From positions 62,001 through 126,000 of the forward strand of contig JAUXVU010000020.1 of assembly GCA_030680295.1 (NCBI GenBank): a DNA stretch of 64,000 bases, read 5' to 3'. Positions 8,324-17,539 of the stretch are shown here, in pieces. Numbering within the stretch: position 1 is the stretch's first letter; every line of letters starts with the position of its first letter. Both the position numbers and the translations under genes were made by a program. Source of the stretch: Moraxellaceae bacterium. Its GTDB lineage: Bacteria; Pseudomonadota; Gammaproteobacteria; Pseudomonadales; Moraxellaceae. The notes beneath the pieces were generated by a model. The model did no database searches. It was not told where the DNA came from and saw nothing but the letters and a program-made list of their open reading frames with translations.

Positions 8324-8962
8324 ATGCAAACAGTTCTATACGCACGAGTATCAACTTCTGATCAAACTATTGAACATCAGCAGCGTCAAGCTGAGGAGTC
8401 AGGGTATGTATTCGATAGAGTATTCGTCGACAACGCAGAGTCTGGTATTAACAAAAGGCTTGTTGATAGGCCTGCTGGCAAAGAGATGCTGGGCTATTTG
8501 CGTAGTGGCGACACGTTGGTAGTTCGCTGGATAGACCGGTTAGGCCGAAACTATGAAGACGTAACTTCCAATATTAGGGAGCTACTAGCTCGTGGAGTAA
8601 TCATAAAAACCATTATCAACAATATGGTATTTGACGGCTCAGCATCTGATCCAATGCAAAAGGCTGTAAGAGATGCGCTAGTAGGCTTTATGTCCGCCAT
8701 GGCTCAAGCTCAGGGCGAGGCAACCAAGATTGCACAGAAAGCCGGTATAGCGCATGCCAAGATGTTCGCCGGTGAAGCTAAATACAAAGGCAGGAAACCA
8801 GCCTATAACCGCAAGCAGCTTAACGCAGTACTTAATGGCATTGAGCAAGGACTGGGGGTAATGGAGCTGGCACGTCAGCTTGATCTGTCACGTTCGACCA
8901 TATACAGAATCAAGGCTAGCCCAGATGCAGCCCAAAAGGCGTTAGCAGCATGGGGAGAGTAA
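8324..8962 (+). CDS. Serine recombinase of the resolvase/invertase family
   Basis: 212 residues. The catalytic domain begins MQTVLYARVSTSDQT with nucleophile Ser10; later motifs DRPAGKEMLGYLRSGDTLVVRWIDRLGRN and the long E helix (VGFMSAMAQAQGEATKIAQKAG) are typical. The C-terminal helix-turn-helix (about 165-195, GVMELARQLDLSRSTIYRI) binds DNA. In this family such small enzymes resolve multimers or invert segments. Here the enzyme coexists with a tyrosine integrase, suggesting a plasmid-like stage in the island's life. Its likely sites lie immediately upstream. Confidence 0.93.
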   Translation: MQTVLYARVSTSDQTIEHQQRQAEESGYVFDRVFVDNAESGINKRLVDRPAGKEMLGYLRSGDTLVVRWIDRLGRNYEDVTSNIRELLARGVIIKTIINNMVFDGSASDPMQKAVRDALVGFMSAMAQAQGEATKIAQKAGIAHAKMFAGEAKYKGRKPAYNRKQLNAVLNGIEQGLGVMELARQLDLSRSTIYRIKASPDAAQKALAAWGE

Positions 8963-9119
8963 GTCATTAGCAAGTCATTTACGTGCACCAGTTAACTCAT
9001 CCAAAGATACACTTGATATACAGCATCTTAAGTATGCTCATGAGAAACTCAGTTCGACACTAATCAAGAATCGTTAGATTTGTACCACAATCCTAATAAC
9101 TACAAGTAGTTTATATATT

Positions 9120-9902
9120 ATGCAAGCAGAGCTTAATAGCACGATATTGGCCGAGACAGCGCTCCCTCATACAGAGGAAATTCTAAAGGCCGCCAACTTG
9201 CAAAAGCACGATAGGATAACTCAATCTTCGTCAGAGAGATTTACCAACCAACGCTATACACGTCGTGAAATCCAAAGCCGGGTGGAGGCAGCATCTAAAC
9301 AAGCTGGGGAAGCTGAGCTTAAGAAAATTCATGCTGAAATGCCCAATACAGATCTCTTTCAAGTACATGTACAAAGCCGTTTATTTATTAAACGACAAAA
9401 AGGTTTTCACAAGGTATATCACACGCTCGTAGAAACCATACTTTTTCGTAGTAGCGACAAGCAGACTCAGAAAGCAATTTTAGAGTCCGTCAGGAAGCTG
9501 CTTCCAGATTACGCCGACTCCTTAAACGCTAACATCTGGACTCAAGAGCTTGCGCCTTATAACCTAAAAATGTTGCGGAAAAAGGTTTCATGTAGTGAAC
9601 TTGCAGGAAGGATCCATCTAGCTGAAATAAAAACCTTATCAAGCTTGAAGAAAGCTGTTAAGGCAGCTCGTGCAGTCGCCAATGCTGATCCAACTTATAA
9701 GCCCACTATCACCATTACAGATGAAAAGGTCATCATTGGTAAGCGGCTTTTTACAACATACATAAAGTCAGCGAACGAGAAGTCATACCCTTCATTCAGA
9801 TTTACGAACAAAGGCGTTAGACATGCTATTCGTGTGGATAGCCTTAAAGCACTGATGGAGGCTTGCGACATCACAACCATTCAAGTCAAACCAGCCAAAT
9901 AA
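9120..9902 (+). CDS. Island protein of unknown function
   Basis: 260 residues with no signal peptide or membrane segment; many Lys/Arg (KRQKGFHKVYHTL, KKAVKAARAVANA) suggest nucleic-acid binding. A long charged helical N-terminal half is followed by a compact C-terminal part (ITDEKVIIGKRLFTTYIKSA, FTNKGVRHAIRVDSLKALMEACDI). No replication or defence motif is recognised. The ATG at 9120 has no Shine-Dalgarno sequence and an AT-rich TATATT directly before it, so the true start is uncertain. It sits where a replication or control gene would be expected, but that is only position. Confidence 0.6.
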   Translation: MQAELNSTILAETALPHTEEILKAANLQKHDRITQSSSERFTNQRYTRREIQSRVEAASKQAGEAELKKIHAEMPNTDLFQVHVQSRLFIKRQKGFHKVYHTLVETILFRSSDKQTQKAILESVRKLLPDYADSLNANIWTQELAPYNLKMLRKKVSCSELAGRIHLAEIKTLSSLKKAVKAARAVANADPTYKPTITITDEKVIIGKRLFTTYIKSANEKSYPSFRFTNKGVRHAIRVDSLKALMEACDITTIQVKPAK

Positions 9903-9928
9903 ATCCACCATAAAGAAGGGCTAATACC

Positions 9929-10198
9929 ATGAAATGGGCTTTACTAATTACTTTTCTCGCAGCAACAAATGCTCAGGCTGATATGTTCCAGCCAAGTCAT
10001 TCATGCAGCAAGCCCTACAAACCATTCCAGTTTACAGCTCAGTATGAAGTAGATAATTACAACAATAGCGTTAGCAGATATAAAAAATGCATTTCAGACT
10101 TTGTGTCGACTCAAAACGACGCCGTAAATGTTCACCAGAAAGCTGCATCTGATGCAATTGAAGACTGGAATAGATTTGTACGCTTTGAGCTTAACTAA
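9929..10198 (+). CDS. Small exported protein, unknown
   Basis: 89 residues with signal peptide MKWALLITFLAATNAQA and likely cleavage before DMFQ. AGAAGGG precedes the ATG. The mature 70-residue chain has two cysteines (SHSCSKPY and KKCISDF) that could form one disulphide, and is otherwise helical and charged. It lies 26 bp after the previous gene and upstream of two further genes whose products look exported. No family is recognised. Confidence 0.65.
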   Translation: MKWALLITFLAATNAQADMFQPSHSCSKPYKPFQFTAQYEVDNYNNSVSRYKKCISDFVSTQNDAVNVHQKAASDAIEDWNRFVRFELN

Positions 10199-10349
10199 CA
10201 CACGTCGTTTGATTTGTTAGTAAGCGGCACAAACAACAATAAAACCATAAAAGAGTACCCACCAGAACTTACCTAACACCAACATATATATTCGTAAGCG
10301 CTGTTAATCTGCTTTAGAGGCTTGTCCACTGCGCAGGAGGCGCGACGTT

Positions 10350-10550
10350 ATGAACACTCTTTTCCTTATTTGCGCCACGATGATTCAATCAATACCGAAT
10401 ACAACCAATGTGGTTGCAACTCCAACCGCAGCTTGTATTTATGCAAACCCAGAGCAAGTAATTTCTACATTCGATCATGCTAACGCTATTGGAGCCGTCA
10501 CTGTCCCCAATGCAGCAGCAGGAAAGTCTCAAGTAGTGAGTGCCAAATGA
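10350..10550 (+). CDS. Small island protein, translationally coupled to the next gene
   Basis: 66 residues from an ATG with a strong AGGAGG at good distance. The N-terminus MNTLFLICATMIQSI is hydrophobic and may be a signal or short anchor; the rest is Ala/Val/Thr-rich with one Cys. The stop overlaps the next start as ATGA, so the two products are made together. Function unknown; the strong ribosome site argues that it is a real gene. Confidence 0.55.
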   Translation: MNTLFLICATMIQSIPNTTNVVATPTAACIYANPEQVISTFDHANAIGAVTVPNAAAGKSQVVSAK

Positions 10551-11419
10551 GCAGCACTAGTTACGCCATAACGCTGCTCATGACTATGTTCACGATGTCT
10601 GCAAGTGCAAATATAACTATTGCAGAAGCAACTGTGATTGCTGACAAGACAATGTTAATAAATCTTGCAGCGTCAAATGAGACCATTCAAAAGCATGTAA
10701 CTGAATTTCACTCTGGGACTGCTTATGAGCGGCCTGTAAAAGCACCCGCTGAGACAACACAGCAACGCCCAACGGTACAGATGCCAAGTACCGTACCGGG
10801 TACTGCTGCACCACGTAGCCGTGTACCAGAGCGTAAACTACCGAAGCCACAGCTCAGCCCGTTGCAGAAAAAGGTTGCTGCTAGCCAAGGTATCCTTGAG
10901 TTTGGCGAAGAAGAACAGGCAGCCCTGCTTGCCCCTGCGCCCGGCACTGATAGTGTAGCCTTTGCTCAGCAAGTGGCCAGCGAAACCAACGCTAAGGCGT
11001 TTGCAGGGCGCGATAAGGGAGGCGCTACACTTGGCGAGGCTTTCGATTGGGGCTTCCGTGAGAGCGTTATAGGCACCTTAGTGGATGAGTACCGCTCTGG
11101 CAGTGTTGACCGCAACTTCATTTCAAGTATGCGTGAAGGTAAATTGAACGCAGTTATTGACGCACAGCCATGGCAGACTGACCTTAACGCCCGCAACTAC
11201 GTATACGCTGCACAGAACGAGGAGGACTTCCACCGCCGTCTAAAGATCAATAACGAGAGAGCCCTATTTATTCAACGCATGCATAACGCCAACGGCTGGA
11301 ATGGTGTTGGGGCAAGGATCACTAACTTCATTGGCCGTTTCGCTGAGATTTTACTGATAGTACTTCTGCTGGTTGGCTTCCTAATACCCGTTAAGGACAA
11401 TAGCAGTAAACGCTTATGA
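10547..11419 (+). CDS. Exported protein with C-terminal membrane anchor, unknown
   Basis: 290 residues. Order of parts: signal-like N-terminus (MSSTSYAITLLMTMFTMSASA), short domain to about 65, Pro/Ala-rich linker (about 65-110), a C-terminal domain (about 150-258) and one membrane helix (ITNFIGRFAEILLIVLLLVGFLIP) with a short basic tail VKDNSSKRL. This topology resembles filamentous-phage adsorption proteins. The stretch NEEDFHRRLKINNERALFIQRMHNANGW also recalls a motif of podovirus internal virion proteins. Neither resemblance is strong, and no Zot/pI-type ATPase is present. No assignment is made. Confidence 0.6.
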   Translation: MSSTSYAITLLMTMFTMSASANITIAEATVIADKTMLINLAASNETIQKHVTEFHSGTAYERPVKAPAETTQQRPTVQMPSTVPGTAAPRSRVPERKLPKPQLSPLQKKVAASQGILEFGEEEQAALLAPAPGTDSVAFAQQVASETNAKAFAGRDKGGATLGEAFDWGFRESVIGTLVDEYRSGSVDRNFISSMREGKLNAVIDAQPWQTDLNARNYVYAAQNEEDFHRRLKINNERALFIQRMHNANGWNGVGARITNFIGRFAEILLIVLLLVGFLIPVKDNSSKRL

Positions 11420-11589
11420 GCCCGAGGCAAAAACTCGTATGAGCTCACTAAGCTTTAGAGTTGGAAGAAACCTCAATCATCTTTTTTAAACCCCACACAT
11501 ACAGCTTTTAGCTTAATGAATTAAGCCGGTACCCTTATTGACTAAGAAACAAGCTTCAAGCAACACGTCAGGCATGACGCAAAACATGA

Positions 11590-11630
11590 CGACCACAGGA
11601 CGGCCATTAGTGAAAGCTAATGGGTGGTCG
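11590..11630. repeat. Two-part hairpin
   Basis: CGACCAC (11590-11596) pairs with GTGGTCG (11624-11630). Inside it, CCATTAG (11604-11610) pairs with CTAATGG (11617-11623) around the loop TGAAAG. The two 7-bp stems are contiguous on the 3' side and separated by a 7-nt bulge (AGGACGG) on the 5' side. It has no T tract, so it is not a simple terminator. Confidence 0.7.
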
Positions 11631-11703
11631 AGGGCGGGCTCAACTGAATCTCAAGCAGGTCAAGTCTCAAGACTTAATGCTAAGGTTCTGCCTACTCCAC
11701 GTT

Positions 11704-11751
11704 CCTCGTTAGATATATTGGCTAGTTGAAAAGCGATATATCTATACGAGG
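11704..11751. repeat. Long AT-rich hairpin
   Basis: CCTCGTTAGATATAT (11704-11718) pairs with ATATATCTATACGAGG (11736-11751): 15 bp with a single bulged T and a 17-nt loop. No T tract follows; GACGGGAGGGCGG comes directly after. It could be part of a structured RNA, a single-strand origin or a transfer origin. Confidence 0.7.
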
Positions 11752-12028
11752 GACGGGAGGGCGGAACTCACAGAAAACTCAGCAGTATCAGTCTCAATAT
11801 ATACCAGCAATTACTACCCTAATACCATCCGTCAATACCCTGTAAACACTTCATACAGAGCTTACTAAGCAACTACCTACAGCATGCTTAGTCATGAACC
11901 ATAGAGCTGTAGTAGTTACACTGTTAGTTCATAGCAGGCTTATCATTGGCAGCTAGTATTGCTACACTGAGCAGATACACAAGTAGTGCTCACCAAGCTA
12001 TAACCTATTGATTTTATTGGAAGACAAG

Positions 12029-12051
12029 CGATCCCCGCCATCTCCACCAAT
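12029..12051 (+). repeat. att site, right
   Basis: Exact copy of 5235-5257, marking the host-side border of the island. Beyond it the original ssrA terminator resumes. Confidence 0.92.
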
Positions 12052-12065
12052 TAAGTGAACGCAAA

Positions 12066-12100
12066 AGCCCGCCTAATTAAAAAACTAGGCGGGCTTTTTT
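12066..12100. terminator. Original ssrA terminator, now beyond the island; also serves the minus-strand gene
   Basis: AGCCCGCCTA (12066-12075) pairs with TAGGCGGGCT (12086-12095), with TTTTTT after and AAAA before, so it can work in both directions. It lies 15 bp outside the right att site. Confidence 0.85.
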
Positions 12101-12103
12101 GCT

Positions 12104-13330
12104 CTATGCCGCGCTAGCCTCCGCCACCAGCTTCTTACCTTTCATAGTAGGAATAAAACCAAAGTTCTTAGCTTCACTACCGGCAATAAATTGCTGACGC
12201 CCTATGCGGGCTCGGAATTTGCGACCCATGCTCGTCAATCCCAAGCTTTGGTCAGCGATTAGTGTCATCGCACTCATTAACAAAATACTCGACTTCATAG
12301 GTGCTGGTGGCACTTGCATGCGGTTACTTAACTCATCCCCCAGCATCAAACGGGTAAGTGCAGCAGAGCGATAAATCAACAAACGTTTAAGCCATTGCTC
12401 GCCCGGCTGATCATTTACCATTTCTTTCAGTGCATTAAACAAGCCTTTGGTCAGCGCAATACTGTCCTGATCCGGCGCCATATTACTGGTTGCGTGCAGC
12501 ATAGCCGCCAGCTCTATTCCTTCACGAAAGTTAGTCGGTTGCAGTACCTCATCAACCCCCATTAACCAACAAACATATCGGTAATAATGCATGATGGCTT
12601 CACGCTCGGCAGCTGAAAACAGCAAACCTTGGGCAGCACAACCAGCAATAAAGACAGTGGAAAACTCAAGCTGTGTGGCCACCATATCAAGCTGCATGAT
12701 GGGCTCACCCCAAGCATCAAACTGCCACTCGGGATTAGCTCTTAAACTTTGTCGAACAAAGGCATGCATCAGGCGCACACGTAATGTGCTGTGAAAACCT
12801 TCGGAGTGTCTAGCCAAGATCCCTGAAGTGGCACAGTCGATTGTCCAGCGCGACGTTTCACTTAAACGCTTACGCGCACCCTGACTTAAGTTCGCCGTCA
12901 TCGCTAATGGTTTGACCGCAGCATCGGCAGCATAACCAATCATCAAAGAGCACGAACCGAGCGCAGTTGAGCCGTATAAGCCGGACCGTAAAACAGCATT
13001 TGCACCGCGCTGCATAAGCTCGTCATCAACCCAAGCTGGCCGCTGATCAACTTGGGCAAACAGTGCTTTAACACATTCTGGCGCATCAGGTTGTGAATGA
13101 ATGCCTTGTGTTAATGCTTGCTGAAACAACGCCCATCCACCTCGATTAGCATGAATCCAAGCAGCCACGTTGTCTGCCAGTGGGTCACCCTGCCATAAGG
13201 ACTGCTTTAATTGTGCAAAACGCGAATCCGTCGTTTTTATGCCAAGCATGCGCAATCCTATTGTTGCCTGCGGGTCTTTCCAACGACGTGCACTGCGAAC
13301 TTTATCCAGAACCTGCAGCCCTGTGCTCAT
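12104..13330 (-). CDS. Oxygenase MpaB-like / DUF2236 protein
   Basis: 408 residues from the ATG at 13330, chosen because GGAGG lies 5 bp upstream; the longer frame to 13354 lacks this. The family is DUF2236 / MpaB-like, which includes latex-clearing haem oxygenases and fungal MpaB. Supporting segments are YGSTALGSCSLMIGY, LRVRLMHAFVRQSL (the conserved Arg/His helix) and WLMGVDEVLQPTNFREG. The real substrate is unknown. It probably acts in the cytoplasm or at the membrane, since no signal peptide is seen. Confidence 0.8.
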   Translation of the reverse strand: MSTGLQVLDKVRSARRWKDPQATIGLRMLGIKTTDSRFAQLKQSLWQGDPLADNVAAWIHANRGGWALFQQALTQGIHSQPDAPECVKALFAQVDQRPAWVDDELMQRGANAVLRSGLYGSTALGSCSLMIGYAADAAVKPLAMTANLSQGARKRLSETSRWTIDCATSGILARHSEGFHSTLRVRLMHAFVRQSLRANPEWQFDAWGEPIMQLDMVATQLEFSTVFIAGCAAQGLLFSAAEREAIMHYYRYVCWLMGVDEVLQPTNFREGIELAAMLHATSNMAPDQDSIALTKGLFNALKEMVNDQPGEQWLKRLLIYRSAALTRLMLGDELSNRMQVPPAPMKSSILLMSAMTLIADQSLGLTSMGRKFRARIGRQQFIAGSEAKNFGFIPTMKGKKLVAEASAA

Positions 13331-13385
13331 GACGACCTCCGTAACAAATGTCATTTACGTTACGCCAACATCTGACAAAGCACGT

Positions 13386-13400
13386 TGTCATTAAGTGACA
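13386..13400. promoter_or_regulatory. Inverted repeat upstream of the DUF2236 gene
   Basis: TGTCA and TGACA flank TTAAG at 13386-13400, about 55 bp upstream of the minus-strand start. A related TGTCATTTACG lies at 13349. It may be an operator in this divergent region. Confidence 0.3.
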
Positions 13401-13504
13401 TAGTACTCACATCACCTAACAGCTGCCTTATTGCTAATTAGTGCTCAGCATCCACTTATGCGCTATGGTATTAAATACTGATAGTCCGCTCACGGAGCAG
13501 CATC

Positions 13505-13747
13505 ATGGATACTAATCTGCACACATTCAGCGAATTATTTGATCAACTGGGCCTGCCATCCGATGCCGACTCAATTGAACGTTTCATTGAAAAGCACCGC
13601 CCACTGCCAGATGACATTTTTCTGGTTAACGCCTCGTTTTGGAGTACCGGTCAGCGCGACTTCTTACGTGAAGTGATGGTGCAGGACTCGGACTGGGTGG
13701 GACTAGTGGATCAGCTAAATGCGCAGTTACGCACAGGTGGCGACTAA
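13505..13747 (+). CDS. DUF2789 family protein
   Basis: 80 residues matching the small DUF2789 family of gammaproteobacteria: FSELFDQLGLPSD, HRPLPDDIFLVNASFW and QRDFLREVMVQDSDW. CGGAG lies 7 bp before the ATG. No signal peptide or metal motif. Function unknown; it stands alone between convergent and divergent neighbours. Confidence 0.85.
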   Translation: MDTNLHTFSELFDQLGLPSDADSIERFIEKHRPLPDDIFLVNASFWSTGQRDFLREVMVQDSDWVGLVDQLNAQLRTGGD

Positions 13748-13749
13748 AC

Positions 13750-14145
13750 TTAGCGAACTACAGTCTGTGCCACCTTTAAGTAACGACGCCCTTCAGTGCG
13801 CACTTTTTGCTCATCCAGCTTTTCAGAGGCCACATGAACTGCCTCCAAGGCGTCGGTTAGCGCTGCCATGTCTTTGTTAATGCGCTCAAGGGCAGTCTCT
13901 AGGGTGTAGGTCAATTGATGCACCTGTGACAGCTCTGCCGGAGTCAGCTTTTGCTTGGCCATCAATTCAGCCAACGCTTTGTTATGTGTTGAAAACAGGG
14001 TCACAGCCTGTGACAAACTGGTTACCACTGGCGGCTGAAAGTGACTAGGTCTTGCCGAATCTGCAGTGACTGAAAGTGGAAAAAGACAAGCAGCCATTAA
14101 TATGCCCTGCAACCACCCCTTTCTTGCATTAAACAATCTGCTCAT
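13750..14145 (-). CDS. Small exported protein (DUF6746-like), Fur-regulated
   Basis: 131 residues from the ATG at 14145 with GAGG upstream; the longer frame to 14157 would need TTG. A signal peptide (about MSRLFNARKGWLQGILMAAC to TADS) leads to a periplasmic helical protein with the pattern LSQAVTLFSTHNKALAELM, LSQVHQLTYTLETALERIN and LEAVHVASEKLD. This resembles the DUF6746 family. A good Fur box 22 bp upstream indicates expression under iron shortage. No metal ligands stand out. It converges with the DUF2789 gene at 2 bp. Confidence 0.7.
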   Translation of the reverse strand: MSRLFNARKGWLQGILMAACLFPLSVTADSARPSHFQPPVVTSLSQAVTLFSTHNKALAELMAKQKLTPAELSQVHQLTYTLETALERINKDMAALTDALEAVHVASEKLDEQKVRTEGRRYLKVAQTVVR

Positions 14146-14166
14146 GATGAACCTCAAAAATTAAAC

Positions 14167-14179
14167 GATAATGATTATC
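14167..14179 (-). promoter_or_regulatory. Fur box
   Basis: GATAATGATTATC is a perfect 13-bp palindrome around a central G and matches the inner part of the Fur consensus. It lies upstream of the minus-strand exported protein gene. Confidence 0.7.
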
Positions 14180-14316
14180 AATTGTATGCTTGCCCACCTA
14201 AAATACAAGGCTCTCTCACTGGGCGACGACTGATCAGACGGCCAGCACTCACAATGGCTGACGAAGGCAAGTGATCCTGTGTATAAAAGACACAACACTT
14301 TTAGCAGGATAACGCT

Positions 14317-15105
14317 ATGGAAAAGCCCCGCTCACCGCGCAATAAAGGTCTACTGAAGCGTAGCCTTGGCCAAGCTCTAGACATTGCTGAGCTGGCACGA
14401 GAAACCGCGAGTGATGCCGCGCGCGGCCTAGTGGGCACAGCCAGTGATAACGCTTTAAAGTTAGCGCAAACCTATCTCGGCAAACGGTCACTCACCCTGC
14501 CGCTACTCGAACCGGTGTTAAACCACCAAATTCGCCAACGCCTTAGTAACCACAAAGCCATTGACCACCTCAGTCTTGATTGCGGTAACGACCAGCTAAA
14601 AGTACGAGTCGATGGGCATTACATGCGGGTGATTTATACCGTTGAGCTGCATTTTGCCGTCACCAAATGTGTCATCAGCAAAGACGAGCGCAGCATTTAT
14701 TTGCAACAGCTTGATGAGAACTTAGACGCTCAATTACGCCAAGCCAACTTCGCGCTTAACTGGGCAGCACGCAAGGCCAGTTATCATGCGTTTCGTTTAG
14801 CCAATAAGCTACCACTGCCCTCCTTAGCGCAACATATCATCAAAGATATTCCCGGCATTCATGCCGATGGCCATCGCCGCTGGCGTATTGATTTAGATGA
14901 AGCGGGGCTGTTCGGCTTTATTGAAAACCGATCATGGATGCTGGACAAATTAGTGGAACTTACCGACTTCAGTATGCTGCCCGGATTAAACGTGCTGCAT
15001 GAAAGTCGTGAGTTATTACAACAGCTGGTGAATCAATTTGAGGTGCGCGGACTGCGGGTACAGCCCGGGCGTTTGGACGTTAGCGTCGGCATCAGCAAAG
15101 GCTGA
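14317..15105 (+). CDS. Unknown protein, paralogue of the 20179 gene
   Basis: 262 residues; not recognised. From residue 55 to the end it aligns with the product at 20179-21183. Shared landmarks are SLTL, NHQIRQRLSNHKAIDHLSLDCGNDQLKVRVDGHY, VIYTVELHF, LNWAARKASYHAFRLANKLP, WRIDLDEAGLFGFIENRSWMLDKLVELTD and LRVQPGRLDVSVGI. The N-terminal 50 residues are basic then Ala-rich (LARETASDAARGLVGTASD), a short version of the repeat seen in the paralogue. The C-terminal fold looks like an alternating beta lipid-binding-type domain, but this is a guess. AGGA precedes the ATG. Confidence 0.8.
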   Translation: MEKPRSPRNKGLLKRSLGQALDIAELARETASDAARGLVGTASDNALKLAQTYLGKRSLTLPLLEPVLNHQIRQRLSNHKAIDHLSLDCGNDQLKVRVDGHYMRVIYTVELHFAVTKCVISKDERSIYLQQLDENLDAQLRQANFALNWAARKASYHAFRLANKLPLPSLAQHIIKDIPGIHADGHRRWRIDLDEAGLFGFIENRSWMLDKLVELTDFSMLPGLNVLHESRELLQQLVNQFEVRGLRVQPGRLDVSVGISKG

Positions 15106-15121
15106 CACCGACGCCACACAT

Positions 15122-17380
<2,259 letters not shown>

Positions 17381-17446
17381 CTAATCCACGCAATGATTCT
17401 AAAGAGCTATTTTTTTCTAGTTAAATTGAATGTAAAAATGATTTTG

Positions 17447-17461
17447 ATAGTAAAAAGCTAT
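17447..17461 (-). promoter_or_regulatory. OxyR-like half-site upstream of katG
   Basis: ATAG (17447-17450), seven bases and CTAT (17458-17461) fit one half of the OxyR consensus ATAGntnnnanCTAT except one inner base. It is centred about 65 bp before the suggested katG start. The second half-site is weak. Confidence 0.4.
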
Positions 17462-17539
17462 ATTACTTCCACAAAACACATACAGAGCCAATCGACGATT
17501 GGAGTAAGATGAACACGATTACTTGAAGCAGAGAAAACA

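Larger units (their letters stand above)
11420..12028 (+). other. Non-coding end of the island with several inverted repeats
   Basis: No supported gene. It contains two strong hairpins (11590-11630 and 11704-11751), a perfect 8-bp inverted repeat ACTAAGCA/TGCTTAGT (11864-11871 and 11885-11892) and, 3' of it, ATGAAC/GTTCAT. The last 250 bp next to the right att site could hold arm sites for integrase or an excision factor. Confidence 0.55.
5235..12051 (+). mobile_element. Integrative island inserted at the 3' end of ssrA
   Basis: A 23-bp direct repeat made of the last 21 bases of ssrA plus AT occurs at 5235-5257 and again at 12029-12051. The unit between repeats is 6,794 bp. It starts with a tyrosine integrase facing away from ssrA, the usual layout for tmRNA-targeting islands. 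It contains a serine recombinase, several unrecognised genes, and long stretches without genes that are visibly richer in A+T than the host flanks. No capsid, tail, relaxase, replication ATPase or toxin/antitoxin family could be recognised. It could be a satellite, a reduced phage, or a plasmid-derived island. Confidence 0.92.

Noticed and set aside
9929-11419. Filamentous prophage
   Set aside because: No Zot/pI ATPase, no rolling-circle replication protein and no typical major coat gene are seen, so only the topology resemblance is reported.
11538-11729. 63-residue open frame in the island non-coding block
   Set aside because: It starts with TTG, lacks a ribosome site, has low-complexity composition and overlaps both strong hairpins.
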